Shown here one piece after another: positions 1 to 8,673 of a stretch of 64,000 bases of DNA. A model generated the notes under the pieces. That model was not told the origin of the DNA. It worked only from the letters and a program-made list of their open reading frames with translations, and did no database searches. Positions within the stretch are counted from its first letter, which is position 1; every line of letters starts with the position of its first letter. Source of the stretch: CADEEN01 sp963840805 (GTDB taxonomy: Bacteria; Pseudomonadota; Gammaproteobacteria; Burkholderiales; Burkholderiaceae_C); assembly GCA_963840805.1 (NCBI GenBank), contig CAWJAJ010000015.1, positions 248,001-312,000 on the forward strand, given 5' to 3'. Position numbers and translations under genes: made by a program.

Positions 1-1232
1 TCGTGCAGGGGGTGACACGCGACAACCTGCACACCCTGCTCGCGCCGCGCCTGTCGGCGGGCGACCTGCTGATCAACCTGTCGGTCGATGTCTCGAGCGT
101 GGCGCTGCTGCAGTGGTGCCGCGACGCCGGTGTGTTGTACCTCGACACCTGCATCGAACCGTGGGCCGACGGCTACCTCGATCCGACGCTGAGTGCCTCG
201 CAACGCAGCAACCACGCGCTGCGCGAAGCCGCACTCGCGTTGCGCTGCACGGGCCCGGCGCCGACAGCGGTGTTGACGCACGGCGCCAATCCGGGCCTGG
301 TGTCGCACTTCGTCAAGCAGGCGTTGCTGAACATCGCCGCCGACACCGGCCAGGCCGAAGCGGCGCCGACGACGCGCGAGGGCTGGGCCCGCCTGGCGCA
401 GCGCCTGGGCGTGCGCGTGATCCACATCGCCGAGCGCGACACGCAGGTCGGCGCCCAGCGCAAGGCGCCCGGCGAATTCGTCAACACCTGGTCGGCCGAG
501 GCCTTCGTCGACGAGGGCACGCAGCCGGCCGAGCTCGGCTGGGGCAGCCACGAACGCCACTTCCCGCCCGACGGCGCCTATCACGCGAGCGGCACGCCGG
601 CGGCGATCTACCTGAACCGCCCCGGTGCCGGCACGCGCGTGCGCAGCTGGACGCCGCGCGGCGGGCCGATGCATGGCTTCCTGGTCACGCACGCCGAATC
701 GATCTCGATCACCGAGTACCTGACGCTCGGCGAGGGCCGCACGCCCGCCTACCGGCCCACCGTGCACTACGCCTACCACCCTTGCGACGACGCGGTGCTG
801 TCGCTGCACGAACTGGCCGGGCGCAACTGGCGCATGCAGCCGCGCCAGCGCGTGCTGCGCGACGACATCGACCGCGGCATCGACGAACTCGGCGTGCTGC
901 TGATGGGCCACGCGCGCGGCGCCTACTGGTACGGCTCGCAGCTGTCGATCGGCCAGGCACGGGCGCTCGCGCCGCACAACAACGCCACCAGCCTGCAGGT
1001 CGCGGCCGCGGTGCTCGCCGGTGCCGTATGGGCGCTGAAGCACCCGGCCCGCGGCATCGTCGAGCCCGACGAGATGCCGTTCGACGAAGTGCTCGGCACC
1101 ACCGCGCCGTACCTCGGCCCGATGGCCGGCGTCTACAGCGACTGGACGCCGCTGGCCGATCGCGGCTGGCTGTTCGGCGAAGACGTCGACCGCGACGACC
1201 CCTGGCAGTTCAAGAACTTCCGCGTCACATGA
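1..1232 (+). CDS. hss: Homospermidine synthase, 3' part
   Basis: The reading frame is open from the window edge and lacks its N-terminal NAD-binding Rossmann part, about 60-70 residues judging by the usual length near 470. The enzyme joins two putrescine units (or putrescine and spermidine) to homospermidine in the cytoplasm, using NAD. Visible family hallmarks are the VTRDN segment, NLSVDVSS, the LDTCIEPWADGY block, the THGANPGLVSHFVKQAL block and a C-terminal GVYSDWTPL region; the order matches characterised bacterial Hss proteins such as that of Blastochloris viridis. The stop overlaps the next ATG (ATGA at 1229-1232), so it is translationally coupled to the methyltransferase gene. The call is secure; only the true start lies outside the window. 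Confidence 0.93.
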   Translation, partial: VQGVTRDNLHTLLAPRLSAGDLLINLSVDVSSVALLQWCRDAGVLYLDTCIEPWADGYLDPTLSASQRSNHALREAALALRCTGPAPTAVLTHGANPGLVSHFVKQALLNIAADTGQAEAAPTTREGWARLAQRLGVRVIHIAERDTQVGAQRKAPGEFVNTWSAEAFVDEGTQPAELGWGSHERHFPPDGAYHASGTPAAIYLNRPGAGTRVRSWTPRGGPMHGFLVTHAESISITEYLTLGEGRTPAYRPTVHYAYHPCDDAVLSLHELAGRNWRMQPRQRVLRDDIDRGIDELGVLLMGHARGAYWYGSQLSIGQARALAPHNNATSLQVAAAVLAGAVWALKHPARGIVEPDEMPFDEVLGTTAPYLGPMAGVYSDWTPLADRGWLFGEDVDRDDPWQFKNFRVT

Positions 1233-2453
1233 AACCCAACCTGAACGGCATTGCGCAAGGCCTCGTCGATTCGCTCGCCGGGCGCGCCGGCGTGTCGTTC
1301 GCGGTCGTGCTGCCCGACGGCTCGCGTGTGACCAGCGGCGCGCAGGCGCCTGCGTTCACGGTGGTGCTGCGCAACGAGGCGGCGCTGCTGGCGTTGATGA
1401 CACGCGGCCACATGGGGCTGCTCGAGTCGTACTTCGACGCAGGCCATCGACGTCGAAGGCGACATCGGCGCGGCGTTTGCGGCCGGCATGGCCTCGGGCT
1501 TCGACAGCCGCTTCAACCCGATCGGCGCGGTCGAGAACAACCTGCACGAGTGGCGCTTCTCGAACCGCAGCATCGAGCAGGCCAAGGCCAACGCCCGCGC
1601 GCACTACGGCCTGGGCGAGGCGTTCTACCGGCTCGTGGCTCGACGAGCCGCTGAAGATGTACACCTGCGGCTACTGGCCCGAGGGCACGACGACGCTCGA
1701 GCAGGCGCAGCGCAACAAGATCGACCATGTCTGCCGCAAGATCCGGCTCGCCCCGGGCGAGCGCTTCGTCGACATCGGCTGCGGCTTCGGCGGCTTCATG
1801 TTCCGCGCGCTCGAGACGCGTGGGCGCGTTCGGCACCGGCGTGAACACCACCACCGAGCAGGTCGAGTGGCTGCAGCGGCGAGATCGCCCGCCGCGGCCT
1901 GGCCGATCGACTGGCGGTGCGCGAGGCCGATTTCCGCGAGGTCGACGGCGAGTACGACAAGGTGGTGTCGATCGGCGTGCTCGAACACGCCGGCCGCGAC
2001 CAGCTGGCCGAGGTGATCAAGGCGCATGCCGATTTCCTGAAGCCCGGCGGCCTGGGCATGCTGCATTTCATCGGCCACGTCGGGCGCCACGACACCGAGC
2101 TCTTCATCCGCAAGCATGTGTTTCCCGGCGGCTGGATCCCGAGCCTGGCCGATGCGATCGTGGAGATGGAGCGCTGCGGCCTCGAGGTGATCGACATCGA
2201 GAACCTGCGCCGCCACTACGCGCCGACGCTCGACGCCTGGGCCGAGCGCTTCGAGCGCCGCTGGCCCGAGATCCAGGCGCTCGATCCGCAGCGCTTCGAC
2301 GAGCGCTTTCGCCGCATCTGGCGCAGCTACCTGGTCGGCTGCGCCGAGATGTTCCGCTCGCCGGCCGGCTACACGCACCTGTTCCAGATCGTCTTCAGCA
2401 AGGGCAACGTCACGCGCAGCAGTTACCCGATGAGCCGCGCGCCACCTCTATGA
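1229..2453 (+). CDS. CFA-synthase-like SAM fatty-acid methyltransferase, frameshifted as read
   Basis: Joined across frames, this is a cyclopropane-fatty-acid-synthase-type methyltransferase of about 400 residues that acts on membrane phospholipid acyl chains. Seen: the N-terminal block with HMGLLESYFD, the NNLHEWRFSNRS segment, the KMYTCGYW motif, the SAM-binding VDIGCGFGGF motif, NTTTEQVEWL, VVSIGVLEHAGRD and a C-terminal YLVGCAEMFRS block. The frame changes near 1441, 1630, 1819 and 1876; at 1630, 1819 and 1876 one extra base repairs it, at 1441 one base is missing. No part of the protein is lost, so sequence error is more likely than decay. It overlaps hss by four bases and is followed at once by an FAD oxidoreductase gene. 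That pairing suggests TmsB-type 10-methyl fatty acid synthesis rather than simple cyclopropanation, which is an inference. Confidence 0.82.
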
Positions 2454-3806
2454 CGCCTGAACCGGGCGGCCTACCGCGAACGCTGCGAACGCATCGGCGC
2501 CGCGGTCCGCGCCGGCGGCGCCGGCCAGCCGCTGGGGCTGGCCAAGCGCACCTCGAACCTGTTCCGCGACCGGCGCGAAGGCAGCCAAGCAGCGCCTGGA
2601 CCTCGGCGAGTTCACGCATGTCCTCGAAGTCGATCCGCGCGAAGGCTGGGTCGATGTCGAAGGCCTGGTGACCTACGACGCGCTGGTCGACGCCACGCTG
2701 CGCGCACGGCGTGATGCCGCAGGTGGTGCCGCAGTTGAAGACCATCACCGCCGGCGGCGCGGTGGCCGGCGTCGGCATCGAGGCCACGTCGTTCCGCCAC
2801 GGCCTGGTGCACGACACGCTGCTCGAAGCCGACGTGCTGCTGGCCAGCGGCGAGGTCGTGACCTGCACGCCCGACAACGAGCACCGCGAGCTGTTCCTCG
2901 GCCTGCCCAATTCGTACGGCACGCTCGGCTACGCGCTGCGGCTGCGCCTGCGCACGCAACCGGTGCGGCCGTTCGTGCAGGTCGAGCACCTGCGCTTCTC
3001 GACGCCGCGCGCGTTCTTCGCCGCGCTGCAGCAGGCCTGCGACGGCGAGCGCCGATTTCGTCGACGGCGTGGTGTTCGCCCGCGACGACCTGGTGCTCAA
3101 CGTGGCGCGCTTCGTCGACGCCGCGCCGGCGCTCAGCGACTACAGCTTCGAGCACATCTACTACCGCTCGCTGCGCGACAAGCCGATCGACTACCTGACC
3201 ACGGCCGACTACCTCTGGCGCTGGGACACCGACTGGTTCTGGTGCTCGAAGAACGTCGGCGCGCAGCACCCGCTGGTGCGCCGCCTGCTCGGGCGGCGGC
3301 GGCTGAACTCGCGCACCTACACCCGGCTGATGCGCTGGAACGCGCGCTGGGGCCTGACGCGCCGGCTCGCCCGCTGGCGCGGCCTGCACACGCGAATCGG
3401 TGATCCAGGACGTCGACCTGCCGGTCGACCGCGCCGAGGCGTTCCTCGACTTCCTGCTCGCCGAGATCGGCATCCTGCCGGTCTGGGTCTGCCCGATCCG
3501 CCCTGCCGATCCGGCACTGCCGTTCGCGCTCTACCCGCTCGAAGCCCGGCACGCGCTACGTGAACTTCGGCTTCTGGGACGTGGTCGAGAGCCGCGACTG
3601 CGCACGAGCCCGGCCACTTCAACCGCCTGGTCGAGCGCCGGGTGATCGAGCTCGGCGGCATCAAGTCGCTGTACTCGGACAGCTACTTCACGCCCCGCGA
3701 GTTCGCGCGCGCCTACCGCATCGCCCGCTACAGCGCGCTGAAGACCCGCTACGACCCCGAGCGGCGGCTGCTCGGGTTGTACGAGAAGTGCGTGCAGCGG
3801 CGTTGA
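2450..3806 (+). CDS. FAD-binding oxidoreductase (DHCR24/TmsA-like), frameshifted as read
   Basis: With frames joined this is an FAD_binding_4 oxidoreductase of about 450 residues. Seen: LAKRTSNLFRDR near the start, the FAD-binding stretch around QLKTITAGGAVAGVGIEATS, then the HGLVHDTLLEADVLLASGE block and NSYGTLGYALRL, which are typical of the DHCR24-like branch. The C-terminus contains WFWCSKN and RYDPERRLLGLYEKCV. Frame breaks occur near 2583, 2706, 3051, 3393, 3541 and 3605; each is repaired by removing one base. The gene follows the methyltransferase without a gap. In actinobacteria the equivalent TmsB/TmsA pair methylates then reduces oleoyl chains to 10-methylstearoyl; alternatives are furan-fatty-acid chemistry or an unrelated membrane-lipid reduction. 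The start codon is not certain; an ATG at 2450 overlaps the upstream stop. Confidence 0.78.
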
Positions 3807-3852
3807 TGCGGCCCGGCGGACGGCATGGCTGGCCGGGTGCGGTCATTCACTA

Positions 3853-6165
3853 ATGCCCTGTTTTGTCGATCCCTTGCTGACGACGTCGCATTGCCGGGTC
3901 CCGCCCCGGCGGGCGGGTAACTTTCATTTGGGGGGCCAAATGAAAGTCACCAAAGCAAAGGCCCTCAATGCAACACCTCTCATGCGTTCTGCCCGCTGTG
4001 GCGCCCCGGCCCAGCGGGCCACTTGGAAATGGTGCGGCACATCGGACTTGCAGCGCACTCGGCGGCACGGGCCTCGCAAAGCCTCGCCCGCGCGAATTCG
4101 CTGGACCCCAGGCCGATGCGAAGCGAGGCCTCGTCGAGTGGGCTGTCGCATAGATGGGCGGCGGTGTCTCCAGGTGGCCCGCCGGGCCGGGTGGGCAAGG
4201 GGCGAAGAACGAACCGAGAGGTGTTGCATTCAGCCCCTTTGCTTTGGTGACTTTCATTTGGGGCCGCAAATGAAAGTTACCCGGCCGCCGGGCCGGGACC
4301 CGGCAGGGAGGCAGTACGGCACAGCCCGCACAATCCCTAGTCAGCGGCTGCCGCACCAGCCCCGCCGCCAGCGCGGTGATCTCGGCCTCGTCGAGCGTCT
4401 CCTTGGCCAGCAGGGCCTGCGCCGCGCGGTCGAGCACGGCGCGGTTGGCGGCCAGCATCGTGGTCGCCAGGTCGAAGCCGGCCTGCACGATGCGCTGCAC
4501 TGCGGCGTCGATGCGCTCGGCGGTGTCGGGGCTGGTGCCCGGCGCGTTCCACGCCGGTGCGCCCGGCACGTCGAGCAGGCGCGGCGGGCCCTCGGCGTAG
4601 CTGACGTGGCCGAGGCCCTCGTCCATGCCGTAGCGCGTGACCATGTCGCGCGCGATCGCGGTGGCGCGCGCGATGTCGTCGGCCGCGCCGGTGGAGAGCT
4701 CGCCGAACACCAGCTGCTCGGCGGCGCGGCCGCCCAGCAGCACGGCGATCCGGGCGTCGAGCTCGCTGCGCCGCACCAGGTAGCGGTCCTCGCTCGGCCG
4801 CTGCAGCGTGTAGCCGAGCGCGCCGATGCCATGCGGAATGATCGATACCTTGTGCACCGCGTCGCTGCCCGGCAGCGCCAGCGCCACCAGCGCATGGCCC
4901 ATCTCGTGGTGAGCCACGACCTCGCGCTCGCGCGGGCTCAGCACGCGGGTCTTCTTCTCGATGCCCGCGACGACGCGCTCGATGGCCTGCGTGAAGTCGT
5001 CGAGCGTCACCGCATCGGCCTTGCGCCGCGTCGCCACCAGCGCGGCTTCGTTGACGACGTTGGCCAGGTCGGCGCCGGCCAGCCCGACCGTGAGGCCGGC
5101 GACCTGGTCGAGATCGACGCCGGGCGCGAGCGCGATCTTCTTCACGTGCACGCGCAGGATCGCGACGCGCCCCTTGCGGTCCGGTCGATCGACCAGCACC
5201 TGGCGGTCGAAGCGGCCGGCACGCAGCAGCGCCGGATCGAGGATCTCGGGGCGGTTGGTGGCCGCCAGCAGCACCACGCCGACGCTCGGGTCGAAACCGT
5301 CGAGCTCGACCAGCAGCTGGTTCAGCGTCTGCTCGCGCTCGTCGTGGCCGCCGAAGCCGGGGAAGGCGCCGCGGGCCTTGCCCAACGCATCCAGCTCGTC
5401 GATGAAGATGATCGCCGGCGCACTGGCCCGTGCCTGCTCGAACAGATCGCGCACGCGCGCCGCGCCGACGCCGACGAACATCTCGATGAACTCCGAGCCG
5501 CTGATCGAGAAGAACGCCACCCCTGCTTCGCCGGCGACCGCGCGTGCGAGCAGTGTCTTGCCGGTGCCGGTGGGGCCCATCAGCAGCACGCCCTTGGGGA
5601 TGCGCGCGCCGAGCCGGCCATGCTCCTTCGGGTTCTTCAGGAAGTCGACGATCTCCTGCAGCTCGGCCTTGGCCTCGTCGACGCCGGCGACGTCGTCGAA
5701 GGTCACGCCGGTGCTCTTCTCGACATAGACCTTGACCTTGCTCTTGCCGATGCCGATGAGCCCGCCGGCGCCCATCTTGTCGGCGAACTTGCGATAGAAG
5801 AGGTACCAGATGCCGAAGAACACCAGCGCCGGCGCGAACCACGACAGGATGTCGTGCAGCCAGGTCGATTCGTGCACGCGCGTATAGGGCACGTTGAAGC
5901 GCGACAGCCGCTCGGCCACTGCCGGCTCCACGAGCGCCGACACCACCACCTGCTTGCCGCCCGCCTCGGCGGTCTTCAGGCGGCCGCTGATCAGCCGGTC
6001 ACCGACATCGATGCTCTCGATGCGGCCTTCGGCGAGGTACTGCTCGAAGCGGCTGTACGGCACCGTCTCGACGGTCTGCGCCTGGATCCATCCCTCGCGC
6101 AGCCACATCACTGCGAGCAGCGCGAAGATCAGGTAGCCGAGGTTGAAGCCGGTCTTCTTTTCCAT
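3853..6165 (-). CDS. FtsH-like AAA+ zinc metalloprotease with element-derived C-terminal tail
   Basis: This is a membrane-anchored ATP-dependent protease of the FtsH (M41) family. It starts at 6165 with MEKKTGFNLG and one membrane segment at residues about 7-25, a periplasmic part to about 100, a second membrane segment about 105-125, then the AAA module with Walker A GPTGTGKT at 197-204, FIDELDALG, the second region of homology (NRPEILDPALLRAGRFDRQ) and the zinc site HEMGH at 420-424. The first helix is short compared with canonical FtsH, and a housekeeping FtsH is probably elsewhere. The family part ends around residue 620 (LVRQPLT). The remaining 150 residues are translated from the inverted-repeat element at 3893-4304, so the native stop has been displaced. 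Whether the tail is made or tolerated is unknown. Confidence 0.88.
3893..4304. mobile_element. MITE-like long inverted-repeat element, copy 1
   Basis: The ends are inverted copies starting GCCGGGTCCCG, followed by TAACTTTCATTTGG and CCAAATGAAAGT. The similarity continues inwards for roughly 130 bases on each side (CACCAAAGCAAAGG, ATGCAACACCTCTC, GCGGGCCACTTGG and their reverse complements), leaving a central part of about 150 bases. No transposase is present. The same architecture and sequence recur at 54776-56548. No clear target duplication was found. The left 40 bases lie just downstream of an FtsH-like gene that reads into the element. Confidence 0.8.
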
Positions 6166-6224
6166 AGCACCGTCGATTGGTGCATGGCCGGGGCCGGCAC
6201 AACTTGATGGTCGTCAACGGCCAC

Positions 6225-7703
6225 TCAGCCGCGCGCTGCCGCGTCGGCGCGTTCCTGCAGCAGCGCCAGCAGCGGCGCCAGGTGATGGGCCAGCGCGAGC
6301 GCGACCCGCTGATCGGCGGTGGTGAACTCGCGCGGCCGCGTGTCGAACAACTCGATGATGCCGATCGAGCGGCCGGCCGAAACCAGCGGCGTCAGCAGCA
6401 GCGACGCGAAGCCGCGCTCGCGCAGCAAGGCCGCCTCGGCGCCGTCGACCTCCGGGTCGTCGACGCGGCAGGTGTAGGTCAGCCCTTGCGCCAGCGCCCG
6501 CGCCGTGTTGGGGTAGTCGGTCAATTCGTAGGTCTGCTCGGCGAGCTTCCAGTCGTCGTGGCCGAAGCGGTAATAGGCGACGGCCTTGACGCTGACGCCC
6601 TCGGCGTCGAGCAGGTCGACGCAGCCGCCGGAGCAGGCCAGCACGTGCACCCACTCGCGCAGCGCACCGCGCGCGGCGGTGACGACGTCACGCGCGTCGG
6701 GCAACTCGGGCGGCGGCAGGCTCGGCTGCGCTTCGGTGACGTCGCGTCGCCGGCTGGCATAGGCGATCTCGGTCATGTCGGCGACGGACACGACACCCCG
6801 GCCGCGCGCCTTCGCGTCGTAGACGGCGGCGTCGGCGCGATCGAACAGGTCACCCGGCTCGCGCGTCGAGGCCACGAAGGCGATCCCGGCAGACGTCGAG
6901 AGGCGCCCGACGCCCGGCAACACCGTCGCACAGACCTTGGCCACCGCCCGCCGTGCAATGCGCAGCACGACGTCGCGCTCGACGCCGACGAACAACGCGC
7001 CGAATTCGTCGCCGCCGAGCCGCGCGATGCGATCGAACTCGCGGGTCGTCGCGCGCAGTGCATCGGCCACAGCGCGCAGCGCCTGGTCGCCGGTCTGGTG
7101 CCCGTGCACGTCGTTGATCAGCTTCAGGTAATCGAGATCGAACAGCACCAACGCCACCGGCGGCGCGTCGGCGCCGCCCGCGGCGAGTGCGCGGCTGACC
7201 TCGTCGTGGAACGCCGCGTGGTTCAGCAGGCCGGTCAGCGAGTCGCGGCCTACCGACTCGCGCAATCGGACCTCGGCGCGCTTCATGTCGGTGATGTCGC
7301 GCGCGAAGCAGGCGATCTCGTCGGCGCCGCGCGGCACGATCCAGACGTCGAACCAATGCACGGCACCGCGCACCGTCAGCGCGGCCTGGTCGCGCTGCGC
7401 GACGCGGCTCGTGCGCACGGCCTCGAGCCTGCCCGCCAGGGCGCCGCCGATCACGCCCAGCTCGGCGAGGCGCTCGACACCGAGCCCGAGCAGGGCCGTC
7501 GCCGGCACGCCGGCGAGATCGGCAGCGGCCTGGTTGGCGAAGGTCGCGCGCAGAGCGGTGTCGAAGCCGACGATCGGATCCGGGCAGGCCGCATCCTCCA
7601 GGCGCGCGGCGACCGCGCGGTCGCGCTCGTCGCTGGTGACGGCGGCTCGTTGCGGGGGAAGGTCGGCGGTGGTCAACGGTGGGGGTCCGGTTCGTGACGT
7701 CAT
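6225..7703 (-). CDS. Diguanylate cyclase with PAS, GGDEF and C-terminal GAF domains
   Basis: The product (492 aa from ATG 7703) should make cyclic di-GMP in the cytoplasm. An N-terminal PAS domain covers about residues 30-150 (DPIVGFDTALRATFANQAAA, ending with ARDITDMKRAE), the GGDEF domain about 155-320 with the active-site motif GGDEF at 230-234 after RLDYL-type metal region FDLDYLKLINDVHG. A C-terminal GAF-like domain follows (residues about 350-480, LLTPLVSAGRSIGIIELFD). No membrane segment or EAL domain is present. An open frame continues upstream to 8174 but overlaps the divergent binding-protein gene, so 7703 was chosen. It is transcribed divergently from the solute-binding protein/hybrid kinase pair; 217 bases separate them. 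GAF after GGDEF is less common than before it. Confidence 0.9.
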   Translation of the reverse strand: MTSRTGPPPLTTADLPPQRAAVTSDERDRAVAARLEDAACPDPIVGFDTALRATFANQAAADLAGVPATALLGLGVERLAELGVIGGALAGRLEAVRTSRVAQRDQAALTVRGAVHWFDVWIVPRGADEIACFARDITDMKRAEVRLRESVGRDSLTGLLNHAAFHDEVSRALAAGGADAPPVALVLFDLDYLKLINDVHGHQTGDQALRAVADALRATTREFDRIARLGGDEFGALFVGVERDVVLRIARRAVAKVCATVLPGVGRLSTSAGIAFVASTREPGDLFDRADAAVYDAKARGRGVVSVADMTEIAYASRRRDVTEAQPSLPPPELPDARDVVTAARGALREWVHVLACSGGCVDLLDAEGVSVKAVAYYRFGHDDWKLAEQTYELTDYPNTARALAQGLTYTCRVDDPEVDGAEAALLRERGFASLLLTPLVSAGRSIGIIELFDTRPREFTTADQRVALALAHHLAPLLALLQERADAAARG

Positions 7704-7920
7704 CGGCCGCACCGGCCGGAAATGGAACCGCGCGACGCGGCGTGCCGTCGTGCGCAATGTACTGCGTGACTTCTGTCGCACCCCAGACACGACGCCCGGC
7801 CGCAGGCGACCCGTCGCGCGGCCGTTCGCGCCGTGCAGGAGTGCCGGCAAACGCCATGGCCCACGCGCATTGCCGCTGTTAGCATTCGGCGCCATTGGGT
7901 TGGACCAGGGAGGCCGAACG

Positions 7921-8673
7921 ATGCCGTATCGCGTGCACGACCGGCGAGCAGCGCTGGTGGGCCTTGCGCTCGGCGCCATCGCGCCTGGCCTGGCATGGGC
8001 CGCGGGGCCGACGCTCGCGCTGGCCACCGGATCGCGCGAGCCGCTGGTGTCGTCCCCCGGACGACCCGGCTTTGCCGAGGAGATTGCACGCGAAGCCTTG
8101 CGGCGCATCGGCCATGAGCTTCGCGTGGTGCCGCTGCCGGTCGAGCGGGCGCTGGTGAATGCCAACGCCGGCATCGAGGACGGCGACCTCTACCGTGCTG
8201 CCGGGTTCGAGAAGGACTATCCGGATCTGGTGCAGGTGCCGCAGCCGCTGCTCGACCAGGACTTCGTTGCCGTCGCGCGGCGCCCCGACGTGCAGGTGCG
8301 TGGCTGGCCCGACCTGGCCCGCTACAGCGTGGCCTACGTCACCGGCAACAAGATCCTCGAGCGCCAGTTGCAGGGCTTCGCCAACGTGACATCGGTGCGC
8401 GACAACGCGTTGTTGTTCGGGCTGCTGGCCAATGACCGCGTCGACGTGGCATTGATCAATCGCTGGGTCGGCCTGCTCGCCGCGCGGCAGGCCGGGATCG
8501 CCGTTCGCGTGCAGGAGCCCGCGTTGCTGCGGGTGCCGATGTACATGTACCTGCATCGCAAGCACGTGGCGCTGGTGCCGCAACTGGCGACGGCGCTCAC
8601 CGACGTGCGCCGCGACGGCACCTGGCAGCGCCTGTACGACCAGATCCTCAAGCCGCTGGAGGCACCACGGTGA
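7921..8673 (+). CDS. Periplasmic solute-binding protein (SBP_bac_3-like)
   Basis: A 250-aa secreted protein with a signal peptide (RRAALVGLALGAIAPGLAWAAG) and the fold of family 3 solute-binding proteins: an N-terminal lobe with GFAEEIAREALRRIGHELRVVPLPVERAL and a C-terminal lobe with YVTGNKILERQL. The ATG at 7921 is preceded by a GGGAGG ribosome site. Its stop overlaps the GTG start of the hybrid kinase (GTGA at 8670), so the two are made together. No permease or ATPase is near, which suggests that the protein reports a ligand to the kinase rather than feeding a transporter. The ligand is not predictable from sequence. Confidence 0.85.
   Translation: MPYRVHDRRAALVGLALGAIAPGLAWAAGPTLALATGSREPLVSSPGRPGFAEEIAREALRRIGHELRVVPLPVERALVNANAGIEDGDLYRAAGFEKDYPDLVQVPQPLLDQDFVAVARRPDVQVRGWPDLARYSVAYVTGNKILERQLQGFANVTSVRDNALLFGLLANDRVDVALINRWVGLLAARQAGIAVRVQEPALLRVPMYMYLHRKHVALVPQLATALTDVRRDGTWQRLYDQILKPLEAPR

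Noticed and set aside
1229..3806. Programmed frameshifting or true pseudogenes
   Set aside because: There are no slippery sites of the X-XXY-YYZ type at the breaks, and every protein is complete once single bases are removed, which fits read errors better.
3853..6207. A 784-codon open frame on the plus strand antisense to the FtsH-like gene
   Set aside because: It is low in recognisable motifs, Arg/Ala/His-rich, and mirrors a well-supported protease on the other strand. Long antisense frames are expected at this GC content; the same applies to 8334-10952, 52005-54803 and 61476-63992.
7704..8174. N-terminal extension of the diguanylate cyclase to 8174
   Set aside because: It would overlap the divergent binding-protein gene completely, and the extension has no domain.
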